Shown: positions 52,533 to 62,393, counted from the stretch's first letter. The stretch: 64,000 nt of DNA from Segetibacter sp. 3557_3 (GCF_004354985.1 NZ_SMSK01000008.1:62001-126000), one strand, 5' to 3'. The notes: generated by a model from the letters alone, not told the origin. Translations and numbers: made by a program.

Positions 52533-54980
52533 TTGAACAAATATCTTAAAAACACACTTAAGGGTTTTGGTTTTCTGGTGGGCTTTCTTTTGGTGTTGTA
52601 TATAATCGTTTATGTGTATGTGACTACCAACAAGAAGTCAATAGTCAGTCAAATTACCACGGAAATCGGCAAAAGGATTGAAGGCGATGTCTCCATTCGG
52701 GATGTCGACTTAAGCTTTTTCACGAGTTTTCCCAGTGTGTCGGTGGTACTTCGCGATATATCTGTAAAAGACACCTTGTTTCAGCAACATCAACACACCT
52801 TTTTCCAGGCAGCACAGGTATTTGTGCGTGTTGGCTTTTGGAAGCTCATAAAAAAAGAGTCGGCACTTACGGGTATCCAGATTCGTAAAGGGAGTTTATA
52901 TCTTTTTACCGACAGTACCGGCTATAGCAACAGTTACCTGCTAAAGCAAAAAGCCCAGGCTAAAAAACCTGCATCGGTTTCACAAAACAGTGAACTTCGC
53001 GATGTAAGTCTCAACGACTTCGTTGTTACAATCGACGACCTGGAAAAACAAAAGCTAATCGACTTCACGGTTCAGTCACTCAAAGCGGATATCAAAGATG
53101 AGGGTTCGGTTTTGTCGATGGATGTAAACAACAACATCTTCGTACGCAGCCTTGCATTTTATTTGCCGCGCGGAAGCTTCATCAAAGAAAAATCGTTCGA
53201 GGGCAACTATGCGCTTCGTTACAACAAAGACTTGAAACAACTTCAGTTCGACAGCATCGATGTGCGTATTGCGAAACATCCCTTTAATCTTACAGGCAGG
53301 TTTGATCTATCGCCCATCGAAGGGCGAAAGCCCGAAATGCTATTGCGTGTTCACACCCGCGACATTGGCTACAATTTCGCACGTACCCTGGTTACACAAA
53401 AAATTTCTAAAGCCCTTTCCATAGTAGAGGCAAGTAACAAGCTCAGTGTATCTGTTTCGGTTCAGGGTCCGTTAAAAGGAGAGCCACTAATACATGCATC
53501 CTGGCTAACCAAAAACAACGACATTAAAAGCCCCCTTATCGAATTCAACGACTGTTCTTTTGCAGGAAGTTATACAAACGAAGTAGTTGCCGGCTTGCCC
53601 AGGAAAGATCCGAATTCTCGAATTGAAATCCGCAAGTTCACAGGTAAGTGGCAGGGTCTGCCAATTACATCCGAAAACATTCTTATCAATGATTTGTACA
53701 AGCCCTTATTGACCTGTGATCTCAAATCAAAGTTTCCACTCACAACGCTTAATGGCCTTTTAAACAGCGCTTCAATCACGCTTAATTCCGGGCAGGCAGA
53801 AGCCGACTTAAAGTATAAGGGTCCTCTGCAAAGAAACACGACAAATAACTCTTTTGTCAATGGAGTGATCAACATCCGCAATGGTTTAATCAACTATAAC
53901 CCTCGCGGCATCCCACTTCAGAATGTTAATGGCAAGATTGTATTTCGCAACTCGGATGTCTTTGTGCAAAACCTCCAATGCGAGGTCTTAAATAATAGTA
54001 TCATCATGGAGGGAACAGCCCGAAACGTGCTAACCCTCGTCAACACTCAGGTTAATAAAGTGGTGCTTGACTGGAGTGTTTATTCGCCCTCCTTAAATCT
54101 TGCTGCCTTTACGTCGTTGCTCAAAAAACGGCAGAACGTTGTAGCCAAAAAAGGCATTGGCAACCAAATTGAAAGCGCCGCACGAAAGCTGGATGAAGTA
54201 CTTGAAAAGGGAAGCATAGATGTTAGTCTTCGTGCCGATAAGCTCATCTACAAAAAGTTCCAGGCAACAAACGTTACGGGGTTGATCAACATGTTGCAGG
54301 ACAGCTGGATTCTACAAAAGATCAGCCTCAACCATGCCGGTGGTCAAATGGAAATAACTGGCTCATTAAAAGACAAAAACGTTAACTATCACGATGCAAA
54401 AGCGCGCATATCCCTCACAAATATGGACGTGAGTAGGGTCTTTGGCGCCTTCGACAATTTCGGCCAGGATGGTATTACAAGTGAAAGCCTGCGGGGGCAG
54501 CTAACCTCCGAGGTAAACCTCTATGTTGGTCTTGACGACAATGGCAACGTATACCCATCAACAATCGACGGCCTCGTGGTTTTTTCATTAAAGAACGGTG
54601 CGCTTCTAAATTATGAACCCGTTAAAAAGCTCCAGAATTTTCTCTTTAAAAATCGCGATTTTGATAACATACAATTCGCCGAATTGAAAGACACGCTTGA
54701 GATCAAAAACCAGGAGGTTAAAATCAAACGTATGGAGATCCAATCCAGCGTACTATCAATGTTTGTGGAAGGGGTCTACAGCATGAAGAAAACTACCGAT
54801 CTCTCCATCCAGATCCCCCTAAGCAACCTCAAAAAAAGGGACAAAGATTATACTCCTGAGAATGTGGGCACGGACAAGAAAGGCGGCACCAGCGTTTATA
54901 TCCGCGGAACACCGGGCCCTGATGGAAACATCAAATTCCGCTACGATCTCTTTAAAAAGTTCCGCGATAATGAGGATTAA
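52533..54980 (+). CDS. AsmA-like family protein
   Basis: 815 aa. One N-terminal transmembrane helix (LKGFGFLVGFLLVLYIIVYVYV) is followed by a long beta-rich periplasmic body. AsmA features: IGKRIEGDVSIRDVDLSFFTSFPSVSVVLRDISV at the start and a C-terminal AsmA_2-like region (LSLKNGALLNYEPVKKLQNFLF..DFDNIQFAELKDTLEI). The C-terminus is FRYDLFKKFRDNED. AsmA-like proteins bridge the periplasm and affect lipid transport between membranes. The start is TTG, read as the best choice; no ATG lies at the conserved position. Confidence 0.88.
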   Translation: MNKYLKNTLKGFGFLVGFLLVLYIIVYVYVTTNKKSIVSQITTEIGKRIEGDVSIRDVDLSFFTSFPSVSVVLRDISVKDTLFQQHQHTFFQAAQVFVRVGFWKLIKKESALTGIQIRKGSLYLFTDSTGYSNSYLLKQKAQAKKPASVSQNSELRDVSLNDFVVTIDDLEKQKLIDFTVQSLKADIKDEGSVLSMDVNNNIFVRSLAFYLPRGSFIKEKSFEGNYALRYNKDLKQLQFDSIDVRIAKHPFNLTGRFDLSPIEGRKPEMLLRVHTRDIGYNFARTLVTQKISKALSIVEASNKLSVSVSVQGPLKGEPLIHASWLTKNNDIKSPLIEFNDCSFAGSYTNEVVAGLPRKDPNSRIEIRKFTGKWQGLPITSENILINDLYKPLLTCDLKSKFPLTTLNGLLNSASITLNSGQAEADLKYKGPLQRNTTNNSFVNGVINIRNGLINYNPRGIPLQNVNGKIVFRNSDVFVQNLQCEVLNNSIIMEGTARNVLTLVNTQVNKVVLDWSVYSPSLNLAAFTSLLKKRQNVVAKKGIGNQIESAARKLDEVLEKGSIDVSLRADKLIYKKFQATNVTGLINMLQDSWILQKISLNHAGGQMEITGSLKDKNVNYHDAKARISLTNMDVSRVFGAFDNFGQDGITSESLRGQLTSEVNLYVGLDDNGNVYPSTIDGLVVFSLKNGALLNYEPVKKLQNFLFKNRDFDNIQFAELKDTLEIKNQEVKIKRMEIQSSVLSMFVEGVYSMKKTTDLSIQIPLSNLKKRDKDYTPENVGTDKKGGTSVYIRGTPGPDGNIKFRYDLFKKFRDNED

Positions 54981-55143
54981 CACGAGTCGTGTAAGCCTGC
55001 AAAATCTCTTTTTCATACTATCTAATCCTTCCGCACAGCGGCCCAAAGTTCTCATAACAATCCCCTGCATGGTAATACATCATCGTATTATTTCCAGACA
55101 CGATTTTACTAACAATTGTTAGTTTTGTTCAATAAAGGTGCTT

Positions 55144-57189
55144 ATGCAAAAACTGGAAAATTTTGTTCTGGATAAATGGGTTACAGGCGATGGCGACGGC
55201 CAGTTATTGGTAAACGCCGTTACTGCCAGCCCGGTTGCAATTGCAACAGCCGACGGGCTTGACTTCGAAGCCATGCTCAACTTTGCGCGTACAGTCGGAA
55301 ACCCTGCGCTCCGCAAATTGACCTTCCACGAGCGGGGTCGAATGTTACGGGCGCTTGCATTATATCTATCCGATCGCAAAGAACAGTTTTACAACATCAG
55401 CTATCAAACCGGTGCCACAAGATCAGATAGTTGGATCGATATAGAAGGAGGTATAGGAAACCTGTTTGCCAACGCTTCACTCCGCAGGAAATTTCCAAAT
55501 GAAACCTTTTGTCTCGACGGTGAGAGCCACAAACTCAGCAAAACAGGAGGGTTCGTGGGTCAACACATCCTGGTACCAAAAGAGGGCGTCGCAATCCACA
55601 TCAATGCTTTTAATTTCCCGGTGTGGGGCATGCTTGAAAAAATTGCGGTCAACTTGCTGGCAGGGGTACCGGCCATTGTTAAACCTGCTTCACTCACCTG
55701 TTATCTTACCCAGGCCGTAGTAAAAGAGATCCATCGGTCAGGTATACTGCCGGCAGGGGCACTTCAACTCATTTGCGGCAGCACCGGCAACTTATTAGAT
55801 CTTGTTTGTTCCCAGGATGTGATCACATTTACCGGCTCCGCCGTTACCGGCCAAAAGTTGAAATCGCGCCAGAGAATTCTCGAGGAAAATGTTCCGTTTA
55901 ACATGGAGGCGGATAGCCTCAATTGTATTGTGCTGGGTACTGATGTGGAACCCGGTATGCCCGAATGGGACCTGTTTATAAAAGAAGTCAGACGGGAGAT
56001 GACGGCGAAAGCAGGGCAAAAGTGTACTGCTATCCGGAGAATATTTGTACCGGTTAACAAACTCGAAGATGTGCAGATTGCTATCGGTGCTGCACTTCAA
56101 AAAACAGTCATTGGTAATCCCGCCAATGAACAGGTTAAAATGGGAGCCCTGGCCGGCAAAGGGCAGGTTGAAGAGGTTAGAAACCATGTAAAAGAATTGC
56201 TCCGTTCGTCCTCACTTGTTTATGGGAGCCTGGATCATGCCGACCTTGTCGATGCCGACTATAATGTTGGCGCATTCCTGTCGCCCATGCTTTTAATGAA
56301 TACTAATCCTTTCTCAGCAGAGGACGTTCATACCATTGAAGCATTCGGACCGGTCAGTACCCTTATGCCATATTCAACCATCGGCGATGCGGTTGAGTTA
56401 GCAAAAAAAGGCAAAGGTTCCCTGGTTTGTTCTGTAGTCACTGCCGATCCAAAGATTGCATCAACCTTTGTTTTACAGGCAGCCACCCATCATGGTCGCA
56501 TACTCGTGCTCGATAACGAATGCGCAAAAGAGCATACCGGTTTTGGTAGTCCACTTCCACTCCTCGTTCATGGCGGACCTGGCCGGGCCGGGGGAGGCGA
56601 AGAGATGGGCGGCATCCGCGGTGTAAAACATTATATGCAACGGGTTGCCATACAGGGATCACCTACAATGATCTCTGCAATCACAAACGTTTACCAGGCC
56701 GGTGCAAAACAAGTTCAGGAGGAAAAACATCCATTTAAAAAGTACTTCGAAGAATTGAAAGTAGGCGACACGCTGGTGACAGCAAAGCGAACAATCACCG
56801 AAGCCGACATATCAAACTTTGCCAATCTTAGCTGGGACCACTTCTATGCACATACCGACCATACTTCCCTTCAAGGTACACTCTTCGAAAAACCGGTTGC
56901 ACATGGCTACTTCATACTAAGTGCAGCTGCCGGTTTATTTGTAAATGCAGAAAAAGGACCGGTATTACTGAATTATGGAATAGATGAACTGCGATTTACA
57001 AAACCTGTGTATGCAGGTACTACCATCGGTGTCAGGTTAACGGTAAAGGAAAAGATTGATAAGGATAAACGCGACGAAAGCGAGATCGGAAAGGGGATCG
57101 TTAAATGGTTCGTCGATGTTTATGATCAGGACAACGAGCAGGTAGCGGTAGCCACCATTTTAACCATGGTCAAGAAAAGGGAAGGCTGA
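55144..57189 (+). CDS. paaZ: Bifunctional oxepin-CoA hydrolase / aldehyde dehydrogenase PaaZ
   Basis: 681 aa, the ring-opening enzyme of the phenylacetyl-CoA pathway. Aldehyde dehydrogenase domain (about 1-520): substrate region HINAFNFPVWGMLEK, FTGSAVTG (NAD site), NMEADSLNC (catalytic Glu) and GQKCTAIRRIFV (catalytic Cys). C-terminal MaoC-type hydratase domain (about 540-680): FANLSWDHFYAHTD with the Asp/His pair, and GYFILSAAAGLFV. The ATG at 55144 is preferred over a GTG two codons earlier. The other paa ring-hydroxylation genes are absent here. Confidence 0.94.
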   Translation: MQKLENFVLDKWVTGDGDGQLLVNAVTASPVAIATADGLDFEAMLNFARTVGNPALRKLTFHERGRMLRALALYLSDRKEQFYNISYQTGATRSDSWIDIEGGIGNLFANASLRRKFPNETFCLDGESHKLSKTGGFVGQHILVPKEGVAIHINAFNFPVWGMLEKIAVNLLAGVPAIVKPASLTCYLTQAVVKEIHRSGILPAGALQLICGSTGNLLDLVCSQDVITFTGSAVTGQKLKSRQRILEENVPFNMEADSLNCIVLGTDVEPGMPEWDLFIKEVRREMTAKAGQKCTAIRRIFVPVNKLEDVQIAIGAALQKTVIGNPANEQVKMGALAGKGQVEEVRNHVKELLRSSSLVYGSLDHADLVDADYNVGAFLSPMLLMNTNPFSAEDVHTIEAFGPVSTLMPYSTIGDAVELAKKGKGSLVCSVVTADPKIASTFVLQAATHHGRILVLDNECAKEHTGFGSPLPLLVHGGPGRAGGGEEMGGIRGVKHYMQRVAIQGSPTMISAITNVYQAGAKQVQEEKHPFKKYFEELKVGDTLVTAKRTITEADISNFANLSWDHFYAHTDHTSLQGTLFEKPVAHGYFILSAAAGLFVNAEKGPVLLNYGIDELRFTKPVYAGTTIGVRLTVKEKIDKDKRDESEIGKGIVKWFVDVYDQDNEQVAVATILTMVKKREG

Positions 57190-57520
57190 CCGAAATACGC
57201 AAGTTTAAAATGAATGCTGCAGAATAATGTCTTGATTTACCGGTTGCGAAAATTACCTGTTGCAAGTCATCTCGTATTCGTTTAAATTCACTACCTGATC
57301 AACCATGTTGCGGGAGTTAGTAATCGGTAGTTGCTCAATTACGGTCTTTTTTTTTGGGCCCGGCGGTGATGATTTAGATCAACATCGTTGCGTCGCACTC
57401 TTGTACTCAATGTTCAATATTCAGCTTACTAAGCAACTGCGTTGGTAAACAGAATTGCATGAGATCCGTCTTTCCGGAAAATCGGGCCACCTGATCTTTA
57501 TTACACCAAACAAATGCTAT
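57190..57520. other. Intergenic region with a dispersed core repeat
   Basis: About 330 bp between paaZ and the enoyl-CoA hydratase gene. It contains the minus-orientation core repeat at 57346-57406 and no other recognised feature. Confidence 0.55.
57346..57406 (-). repeat. Dispersed core repeat, short form without hairpin
   Basis: On the minus strand it reads gtacaagagtgcgacgcaac then gatg, identical over 24 bases to the interior of mobile element copy B, and ends in ccgggcccaaaaaaaaag. No terminal inverted repeats or target duplication can be seen. Confidence 0.65.
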
Positions 57521-58300
57521 ATGATTACCGAAATCAAAGAAGGCTATGTAAAAACGGAAACCGAACATGGTATTTGCACCATTGAGTTTCATCATCCACA
57601 GGGAAATTCTCTGCCCGCCAAATTGCTCGAAAACCTTGCACAAACAATCCATAGTGAGGGATTAAATAGTCATACAAAAGTGATTGTATTACGGTCAACC
57701 GGCGATACTACTTTTTGTTCCGGTGCTTCGTTCCAGGAGCTTGCTGCTATCACTAACGAGCAGGAAGGCTTTCAGTTTTTTCTTGGATTTAGCAAGGTCA
57801 TAAATGCAATGCGTAAAACACCCCAGTTTGTTATTGCAAGAATACATGGTAAGTGCGTTGGTGGAGGAGTGGGTATTGCAGCAGCGGCTGATTATGCCAT
57901 TGCAAAGGAAGGAGCAGACGTTAAGCTTAGCGAGCTATCGATTGGCATCGGCCCTTTTGTAGTAGGTCCGGCTGTTGAACGTAAACTTGGTCTTTCAGCA
58001 TTCACCCAGCTCAGTATCGATTCAGCCATGTGGCGCACCGCCGATTGGGCAAGAAGGAAGGGACTTTATGCCGAACTACACGCAGAAACTACTGGTATGG
58101 ACGACTCGATTGAACGATTGTCCGACTCGCTGGCCCATAGTAGCCCCGCAGCAACAAAAGAGCTAAAAAGAATTTTTTGGAAAGGCACAGAACACTGGGA
58201 TGATATGCTTAGCGAGCGGGCAGCAATCAGCGGCAAATTGATACTTAGCGATCACAGCAAAAATGCCATCGAAAAGTTCAGGTTGAAAATAAAAGAATAG
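57521..58300 (+). CDS. Enoyl-CoA hydratase/isomerase family protein
   Basis: 259-aa crotonase-fold protein. Motifs: TIEFHHPQGNSLPAKLLENL, STGDTTFCSGASFQEL (oxyanion region) and ARIHGKCVGGGVGIAAAADYAIA. The usual first catalytic Glu after the GGG is replaced (GGGVGI), and the later one is kept in VKLSELSIGI. This argues against a plain hydratase and is more like an isomerase such as PaaG, though not decisive. I chose the ATG at 57521. It follows paaZ by 331 bp, so it may be part of the same catabolic set. Confidence 0.88.
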   Translation: MITEIKEGYVKTETEHGICTIEFHHPQGNSLPAKLLENLAQTIHSEGLNSHTKVIVLRSTGDTTFCSGASFQELAAITNEQEGFQFFLGFSKVINAMRKTPQFVIARIHGKCVGGGVGIAAAADYAIAKEGADVKLSELSIGIGPFVVGPAVERKLGLSAFTQLSIDSAMWRTADWARRKGLYAELHAETTGMDDSIERLSDSLAHSSPAATKELKRIFWKGTEHWDDMLSERAAISGKLILSDHSKNAIEKFRLKIKE

Positions 58301-58729
58301 TCGGGGATTGTGCTTTAGTACCGTTTTTTATAGCCGAAGTTCAACCATATGTTTATAGTTGTATTCACCGTCGCTCACCTGTGGCGGAAAGTAACAGGCG
58401 AGCCCCGATCAATTCTCGGCCTCAGACCCAACCGGGTGTCACCAATAACAGGTTGCGGGTAGGCCAATATACGACCCCACCAATCGAAGATGTCCACAAT
58501 ATGCCGGCAATACCGCCCATCCGGCTCAGGCAACCGGTTAAAGTACACTGACCCATTTTCAAGGGCATAATGCCGTTTGCTGAGAGAGCACTTTCAGCGA
58601 AAATCCGCAGCAGTGTTGATATCAAAGTGGTCCTCCACTTGCATTGGTTAGGTTTTACTATCTTTTCATGCCTGCGATAACCTAAACTACCTTTCGTAAA
58701 GAATCGTTTAATTGTGCAAAAATTACAGC
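58301..58729. other. Intergenic region with a possible gene remnant
   Basis: About 430 bp. Minus-strand reading between about 58385 and 58590 gives a run of about 70 codons (LENGSVYFNRLPEPDGRYC..VDIFDWWGRILAYPQPV...) with no start codon, bounded by stops. This may be a decayed gene end or chance. No repeat, hairpin or RNA was seen. Confidence 0.4.
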
Positions 58730-59545
58730 ATGCGATCCCTTTTGTTTTTTATGCTTTGTATGGTTTTGCTTGTAGCTGGCTGTAGTCATCATCCATATCA
58801 CGAAACCAATCTTCACTATAAAAGACAGGCAAAGGAACTTAGTAAACAATTGAGGCAAAAACCTGGTCTTTTTGCAGCAACAAACAAGGTTCCTACGCAA
58901 TGGGTGGGCACAACCAACTTCAACCTTCGTAAGCCAAACTATGTCATTATCCATCACACTGCCCAAAATAGTTGTGAGCAAACATTAAAAACCTTTACGC
59001 TGGTACGTACCCAGGTTAGTGCACATTATGTAATTTGTAAGGATGGTATGGTGCATCATATGCTTAACGATTACCTGCGCGCATGGCATGGAGGTTCGGC
59101 ACGTTGGGGTTCACTAACCGATATAAATTCTTCATCCATCGGTATTGAAATCGACAACAACGGTTTTGAAACGTTTACTGAACCGCAGATCAACAGCTTA
59201 CTGGTATTATTGGATACTTTAAAGTTTAAGTATGCAATACCCGTAAACAATTTCATCGGCCATGCTGATATTGCGCCTACCCGTAAAAACGATCCGAATG
59301 TCACGTTCCCGTGGAGAATGCTTTCAGAACGTGGGTTCGGACTTTGGTACAGCGATACCACTAACCTTTTTGTTCCCGAAAATTTTAATGCTATACTGGG
59401 GTTGAAAATTGTAGGCTACGATGTACGTGATAGCTCGGCAGCAAAGCTTGCTTTTAAGCGACACTTCCTACAGGATACCACAAGATCATGGAATGAAGCT
59501 GATCAAAAGATCCTGTACGATATCATGCGAAAGAGTATACTTTAG
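58730..59545 (+). CDS. N-acetylmuramoyl-L-alanine amidase, lipoprotein (AmiD-like)
   Basis: 271 aa with a lipoprotein signal: MRSLLFFMLCMVLLVAGC, lipobox Cys18. The amidase_2 domain has zinc ligands in YVIIHHTAQNSCEQTL (first His), FIGHADIAPTRKNDPNV (second His and Asp), and the GxxHYVI-like AHYVICKDG strand. It cleaves the peptide stem from peptidoglycan in the periplasm, anchored to a membrane. I chose the ATG at 58730; an upstream TTG would spoil the signal. A PAP2 gene follows after 87 bp. Confidence 0.93.
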   Translation: MRSLLFFMLCMVLLVAGCSHHPYHETNLHYKRQAKELSKQLRQKPGLFAATNKVPTQWVGTTNFNLRKPNYVIIHHTAQNSCEQTLKTFTLVRTQVSAHYVICKDGMVHHMLNDYLRAWHGGSARWGSLTDINSSSIGIEIDNNGFETFTEPQINSLLVLLDTLKFKYAIPVNNFIGHADIAPTRKNDPNVTFPWRMLSERGFGLWYSDTTNLFVPENFNAILGLKIVGYDVRDSSAAKLAFKRHFLQDTTRSWNEADQKILYDIMRKSIL

Positions 59546-59632
59546 GTCAAAATACTGGCACCAATTTTTGTGTATTCTGGTTTTGGCTATATGCCTCTGT
59601 CCCGCAACTGACACAAAAAATAAACTGATTAA

Positions 59633-60373
59633 ATGATAAAAAGGGTAAGACAGGGCATTAAGAAATTTTGGGCAACGGTTACCCTGGTGTCTGTTGAATT
59701 GCTCGTTACCCTTATTGCTTTTTTCGGTGCAATGCTGGTTTTTGTTTTTTTAATCAGGATGGTTTTTTTTCAAAACCGCGAAGAGTTTGACCAGCGGGCC
59801 TTCCGGTTTATGAACTCGATTGTAAGCTATAGGAGTACAGAGATAATGGAATTCTTTTCTCTGCTTGGTACCCACTATTTTCTAATTCCCGCTAATCTAA
59901 TACTCGTTTTCTATTTTGCCTTCATACGTAAACATCGATGGTATTCCATTAGGGTACCTGTTATTGCACTAAGCAGCATGTGTATGATGTTTCTGCTGAA
60001 ACTTTTTTTTAAGCGGGAGCGTCCCTTAATGCCATTGCTCGAAGCAGCCAGGGGAATGAGTTTTCCGAGTGGCCATGCAACCATGAGTTGTTCATTTTAT
60101 GGCTTGCTGATCTACATGATTTATCGGAGTGAAACCATTCACCGTACAGTTAAAATAATTAGTATAACGGTGCTTAGCTTATTAATTGTTTGTGTGGGTG
60201 CAAGCAGGGTATACCTGCGTGTACACTATGCAAGTGATGTGATTGCAGGATTTTGCCTCGGCCTGATGTGGCTGATGTTATCTATCTGGATACTTAAGAA
60301 GATTGAAGTTTTCAGCAGCCGGAAGGTAAAAGTTATTCCTAGCGCTGAAACGGTTCCTACCGGTTTGAAGTAA
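59633..60373 (+). CDS. PAP2 family phosphatase
   Basis: 246-aa integral membrane phosphatase with six helices. All three signature motifs are present: KLFFKRERP (motif 1), MSFPSGHATMS (motif 2, catalytic His) and SRVYLRVHYASDVIAG (motif 3). It dephosphorylates lipid phosphates such as undecaprenyl pyrophosphate or phosphatidic/phosphatidylglycerol phosphate. With the adjacent amidase it suggests a cell-wall precursor function. The N-terminal segment is basic and cytosolic. Confidence 0.94.
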   Translation: MIKRVRQGIKKFWATVTLVSVELLVTLIAFFGAMLVFVFLIRMVFFQNREEFDQRAFRFMNSIVSYRSTEIMEFFSLLGTHYFLIPANLILVFYFAFIRKHRWYSIRVPVIALSSMCMMFLLKLFFKRERPLMPLLEAARGMSFPSGHATMSCSFYGLLIYMIYRSETIHRTVKIISITVLSLLIVCVGASRVYLRVHYASDVIAGFCLGLMWLMLSIWILKKIEVFSSRKVKVIPSAETVPTGLK

Positions 60374-60458
60374 GCCTGGCCACCCGTAGTTAAAAGTAAA
60401 GGTCCCGTTCTACGATGTTTTATTATCTCCTGTAGGTGCGGAAATAATTTCCCACCCA

Positions 60459-61016
60459 TTAATCATTGATGTCTTCAAGGATATCCTCTTTGTCAGCACC
60501 GAGGCTATAATAATTGTTTTCTTCGTCTTCCTCGCCCAACGCTTCATTGTTGTCGTCCATCTCTGTGCCGGGTAAATCAAGATCGTCGGCCATTATGTCT
60601 TTCAGACTATCTGTTGCGGTAAGTTCTTCCTCCATATTACGGCCAATAGTGCCGTCTGTAGCTTCCAATATTAAAAGATCATCTTCGGTTACATCCGCCT
60701 CTGTTCCGGCCACTATACCAATTTCATCGTCTTCTTCGGTAGCTGCTGCATCTTCGCCGGAATTGGGACGTTGTGTTTCGTCCCGTTCAATAAAACGAAT
60801 TTTGTTTGTTGACCTTGTGATATTTTCCACGTCAACGTCTACCCGTTCGGTATTGTTCTCTGGATTTAGAATGTCGTCTTTAGCAGGATAGTGGGGGTAA
60901 CCGGGAAAATCCTGGTCGATCTTTTCATCGTTTGACTCGGGCACTTCTTCAGGCTTATTAATAGGGTCTGGTTGCTCTTCTTTGTCGGTTTCCGGTGTCC
61001 TTTTTTCTTTGCTCAT
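60459..61016 (-). CDS. Highly acidic hypothetical protein
   Basis: 185 aa, dominated by Asp, Glu, Asn, Thr and Pro with few hydrophobic residues, so mostly disordered. Recognisable patches are FPGYPHYPAKDDILNP and TRSTNKIRFIERDE, and the tail NNYYSLGADKEDILEDIND. I do not recognise a function; similar acidic proteins in Bacteroidota are unannotated. I chose the ATG at 61016; a longer frame would add a Cys-rich leader (CTPCTCGCGTGF) that looks spurious but could be tested. Convergent with the PAP2 gene. Confidence 0.6.
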   Translation of the reverse strand: MSKEKRTPETDKEEQPDPINKPEEVPESNDEKIDQDFPGYPHYPAKDDILNPENNTERVDVDVENITRSTNKIRFIERDETQRPNSGEDAAATEEDDEIGIVAGTEADVTEDDLLILEATDGTIGRNMEEELTATDSLKDIMADDLDLPGTEMDDNNEALGEEDEENNYYSLGADKEDILEDIND

Positions 61017-61294
61017 GATCTGGTTTTTGTTTAGTTCTAAAAATCCTGTGCCGCAACCGCAAGTACAAGGTGTACATGAATCTTGAAGCATAGTAATTGC
61101 TTTTACCCATCTGGATAGCACTTTGTTTATCATACTACTTCGGAAGCCATGTTTGAACCTTTTGAACTAAAATTTGCTCAAAACAGGATGTTTGTCAGCA
61201 CGTAGCAGTATTGTATGCGTGGCATGTTTTTATTACGAAAACCTTCATCCGATAAACAATTCAGTCATCTTCAAAAGAAAACTCCAGCATAAAT

Positions 61295-62296
61295 ATGAAA
61301 GCAGTACAGAATGAGCGCATTCCCCGGAACATGTTTAGCGTTGCTCCCGGCATATGGGGCATGAAAGACGTATTTGTAAACTTTTATATGATCCAGGATG
61401 AAGAGTCCGCTGATTGGGTCCTGGTCGATACCGGTTTAAAGTGGTCTGCGGGAAAGATAAAGAAGATGGCCGATTACCTTTTTGGATCCGATAATCGTCC
61501 TTCAGCGATCATCTTAACCCACGGCCATTTTGATCACGTTGGTTCTCTGGCACGGCTTGCCGAGGAATGGGACGTGCCGGTTTATGCACATTTTTTAGAA
61601 ATACCTTATCTAACGGGCAAGTCGTCTTATCCACCGCCCGATCCAACTGTGGGCGGAGGCATGATGGCCTGGATGTCTTGGGTTTATCCAAATGGACCGA
61701 TTGATGTTTGGAACAGGATAAATGTGCTACCAGCCGACGGCACAATACCTGTGTTGCAACAATGGAGCTATATTCATACACCAGGGCACTCTCCCGGCCA
61801 TATTAGTTTGTTCAGGCAGTCAGACAAGGTTATCATTGCGGGAGACGCATTCGTAACCACAAACCAGGAGTCGGCATTTTCTGTGATGACACAGAAGAAA
61901 ACGATACAGGGGCCCCCAAAGTATTTTACCTACGATTGGCAAAGTGCAAAAAGCTCAGTTCTTGAACTTTCCGCATTAAACCCGAAAGTTGCAGCCACCG
62001 GCCATGGTAAGCCTATGCACGGGGTAGAACTTCGCGACGCCCTGCTTTCCTTGTCGCAACACTTTGATGAGCGTGCAGTACCCGAACAAGGCCGTTATAT
62101 TGACGAACCAGCGATAACAGACCCGAACGGTGTGGTGTACCTGCCTGAAGATAGGTTCGACAGGAATGCGCTTGCCCTGAAAGTAGTGGCAGTTACAACC
62201 GTGTTTGTGCTTGCGCTAATATTTTCAGACAAAAAGAAAAAGAAAAAAAAGAATCAATTAAATAAGAACCTGTTGGATATCGAGTACAATTTCTAA
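61295..62296 (+). CDS. MBL-fold metallohydrolase with C-terminal anchor
   Basis: 333 aa. Metallo-beta-lactamase core: THGHFDHVGSLA (HxHxDH, about 75-80), HTPGHSPGHISL, GDAFVTT and ATGHGKPMHG. The first half resembles glyoxalase II-like hydrolases; the substrate is unknown. After about residue 290 there is a hydrophobic helix (LALKVVAVTTVFVLALIF) and a Lys-rich stretch (KKKKKKKN), so it is probably tail-anchored. The poly-A tract coding the Lys run is prone to slippage. A perfect terminator hairpin follows the stop. Confidence 0.9.
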   Translation: MKAVQNERIPRNMFSVAPGIWGMKDVFVNFYMIQDEESADWVLVDTGLKWSAGKIKKMADYLFGSDNRPSAIILTHGHFDHVGSLARLAEEWDVPVYAHFLEIPYLTGKSSYPPPDPTVGGGMMAWMSWVYPNGPIDVWNRINVLPADGTIPVLQQWSYIHTPGHSPGHISLFRQSDKVIIAGDAFVTTNQESAFSVMTQKKTIQGPPKYFTYDWQSAKSSVLELSALNPKVAATGHGKPMHGVELRDALLSLSQHFDERAVPEQGRYIDEPAITDPNGVVYLPEDRFDRNALALKVVAVTTVFVLALIFSDKKKKKKKNQLNKNLLDIEYNF

Positions 62297-62314
62297 GCAG
62301 GGTCTTTTCTTATA

Positions 62315-62350
62315 GAAAATGCCGGTTCAGTTCGAACCGGCATTTTCGTT
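62315..62350. terminator. Strong bidirectional terminator
   Basis: Perfect 14-bp stem gaaaatgccggttc / gaaccggcattttc (62315-62328 and 62334-62347) with a 5-nt loop and A/T flanks. It lies between the MBL hydrolase and the convergent nadA. Confidence 0.9.
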
Positions 62351-62393
62351 TATAATCGCGTAACTAAAGCTGCGGCTTTCCGCTGAATTCAAG

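Noticed and set aside
61016-61133. Longer start for the acidic protein with a Cys-rich leader (CTPCTCGCGTGF)
   Set aside because: The leader is out of character with the rest and the inner ATG gives a coherent acidic protein; kept only as a note.
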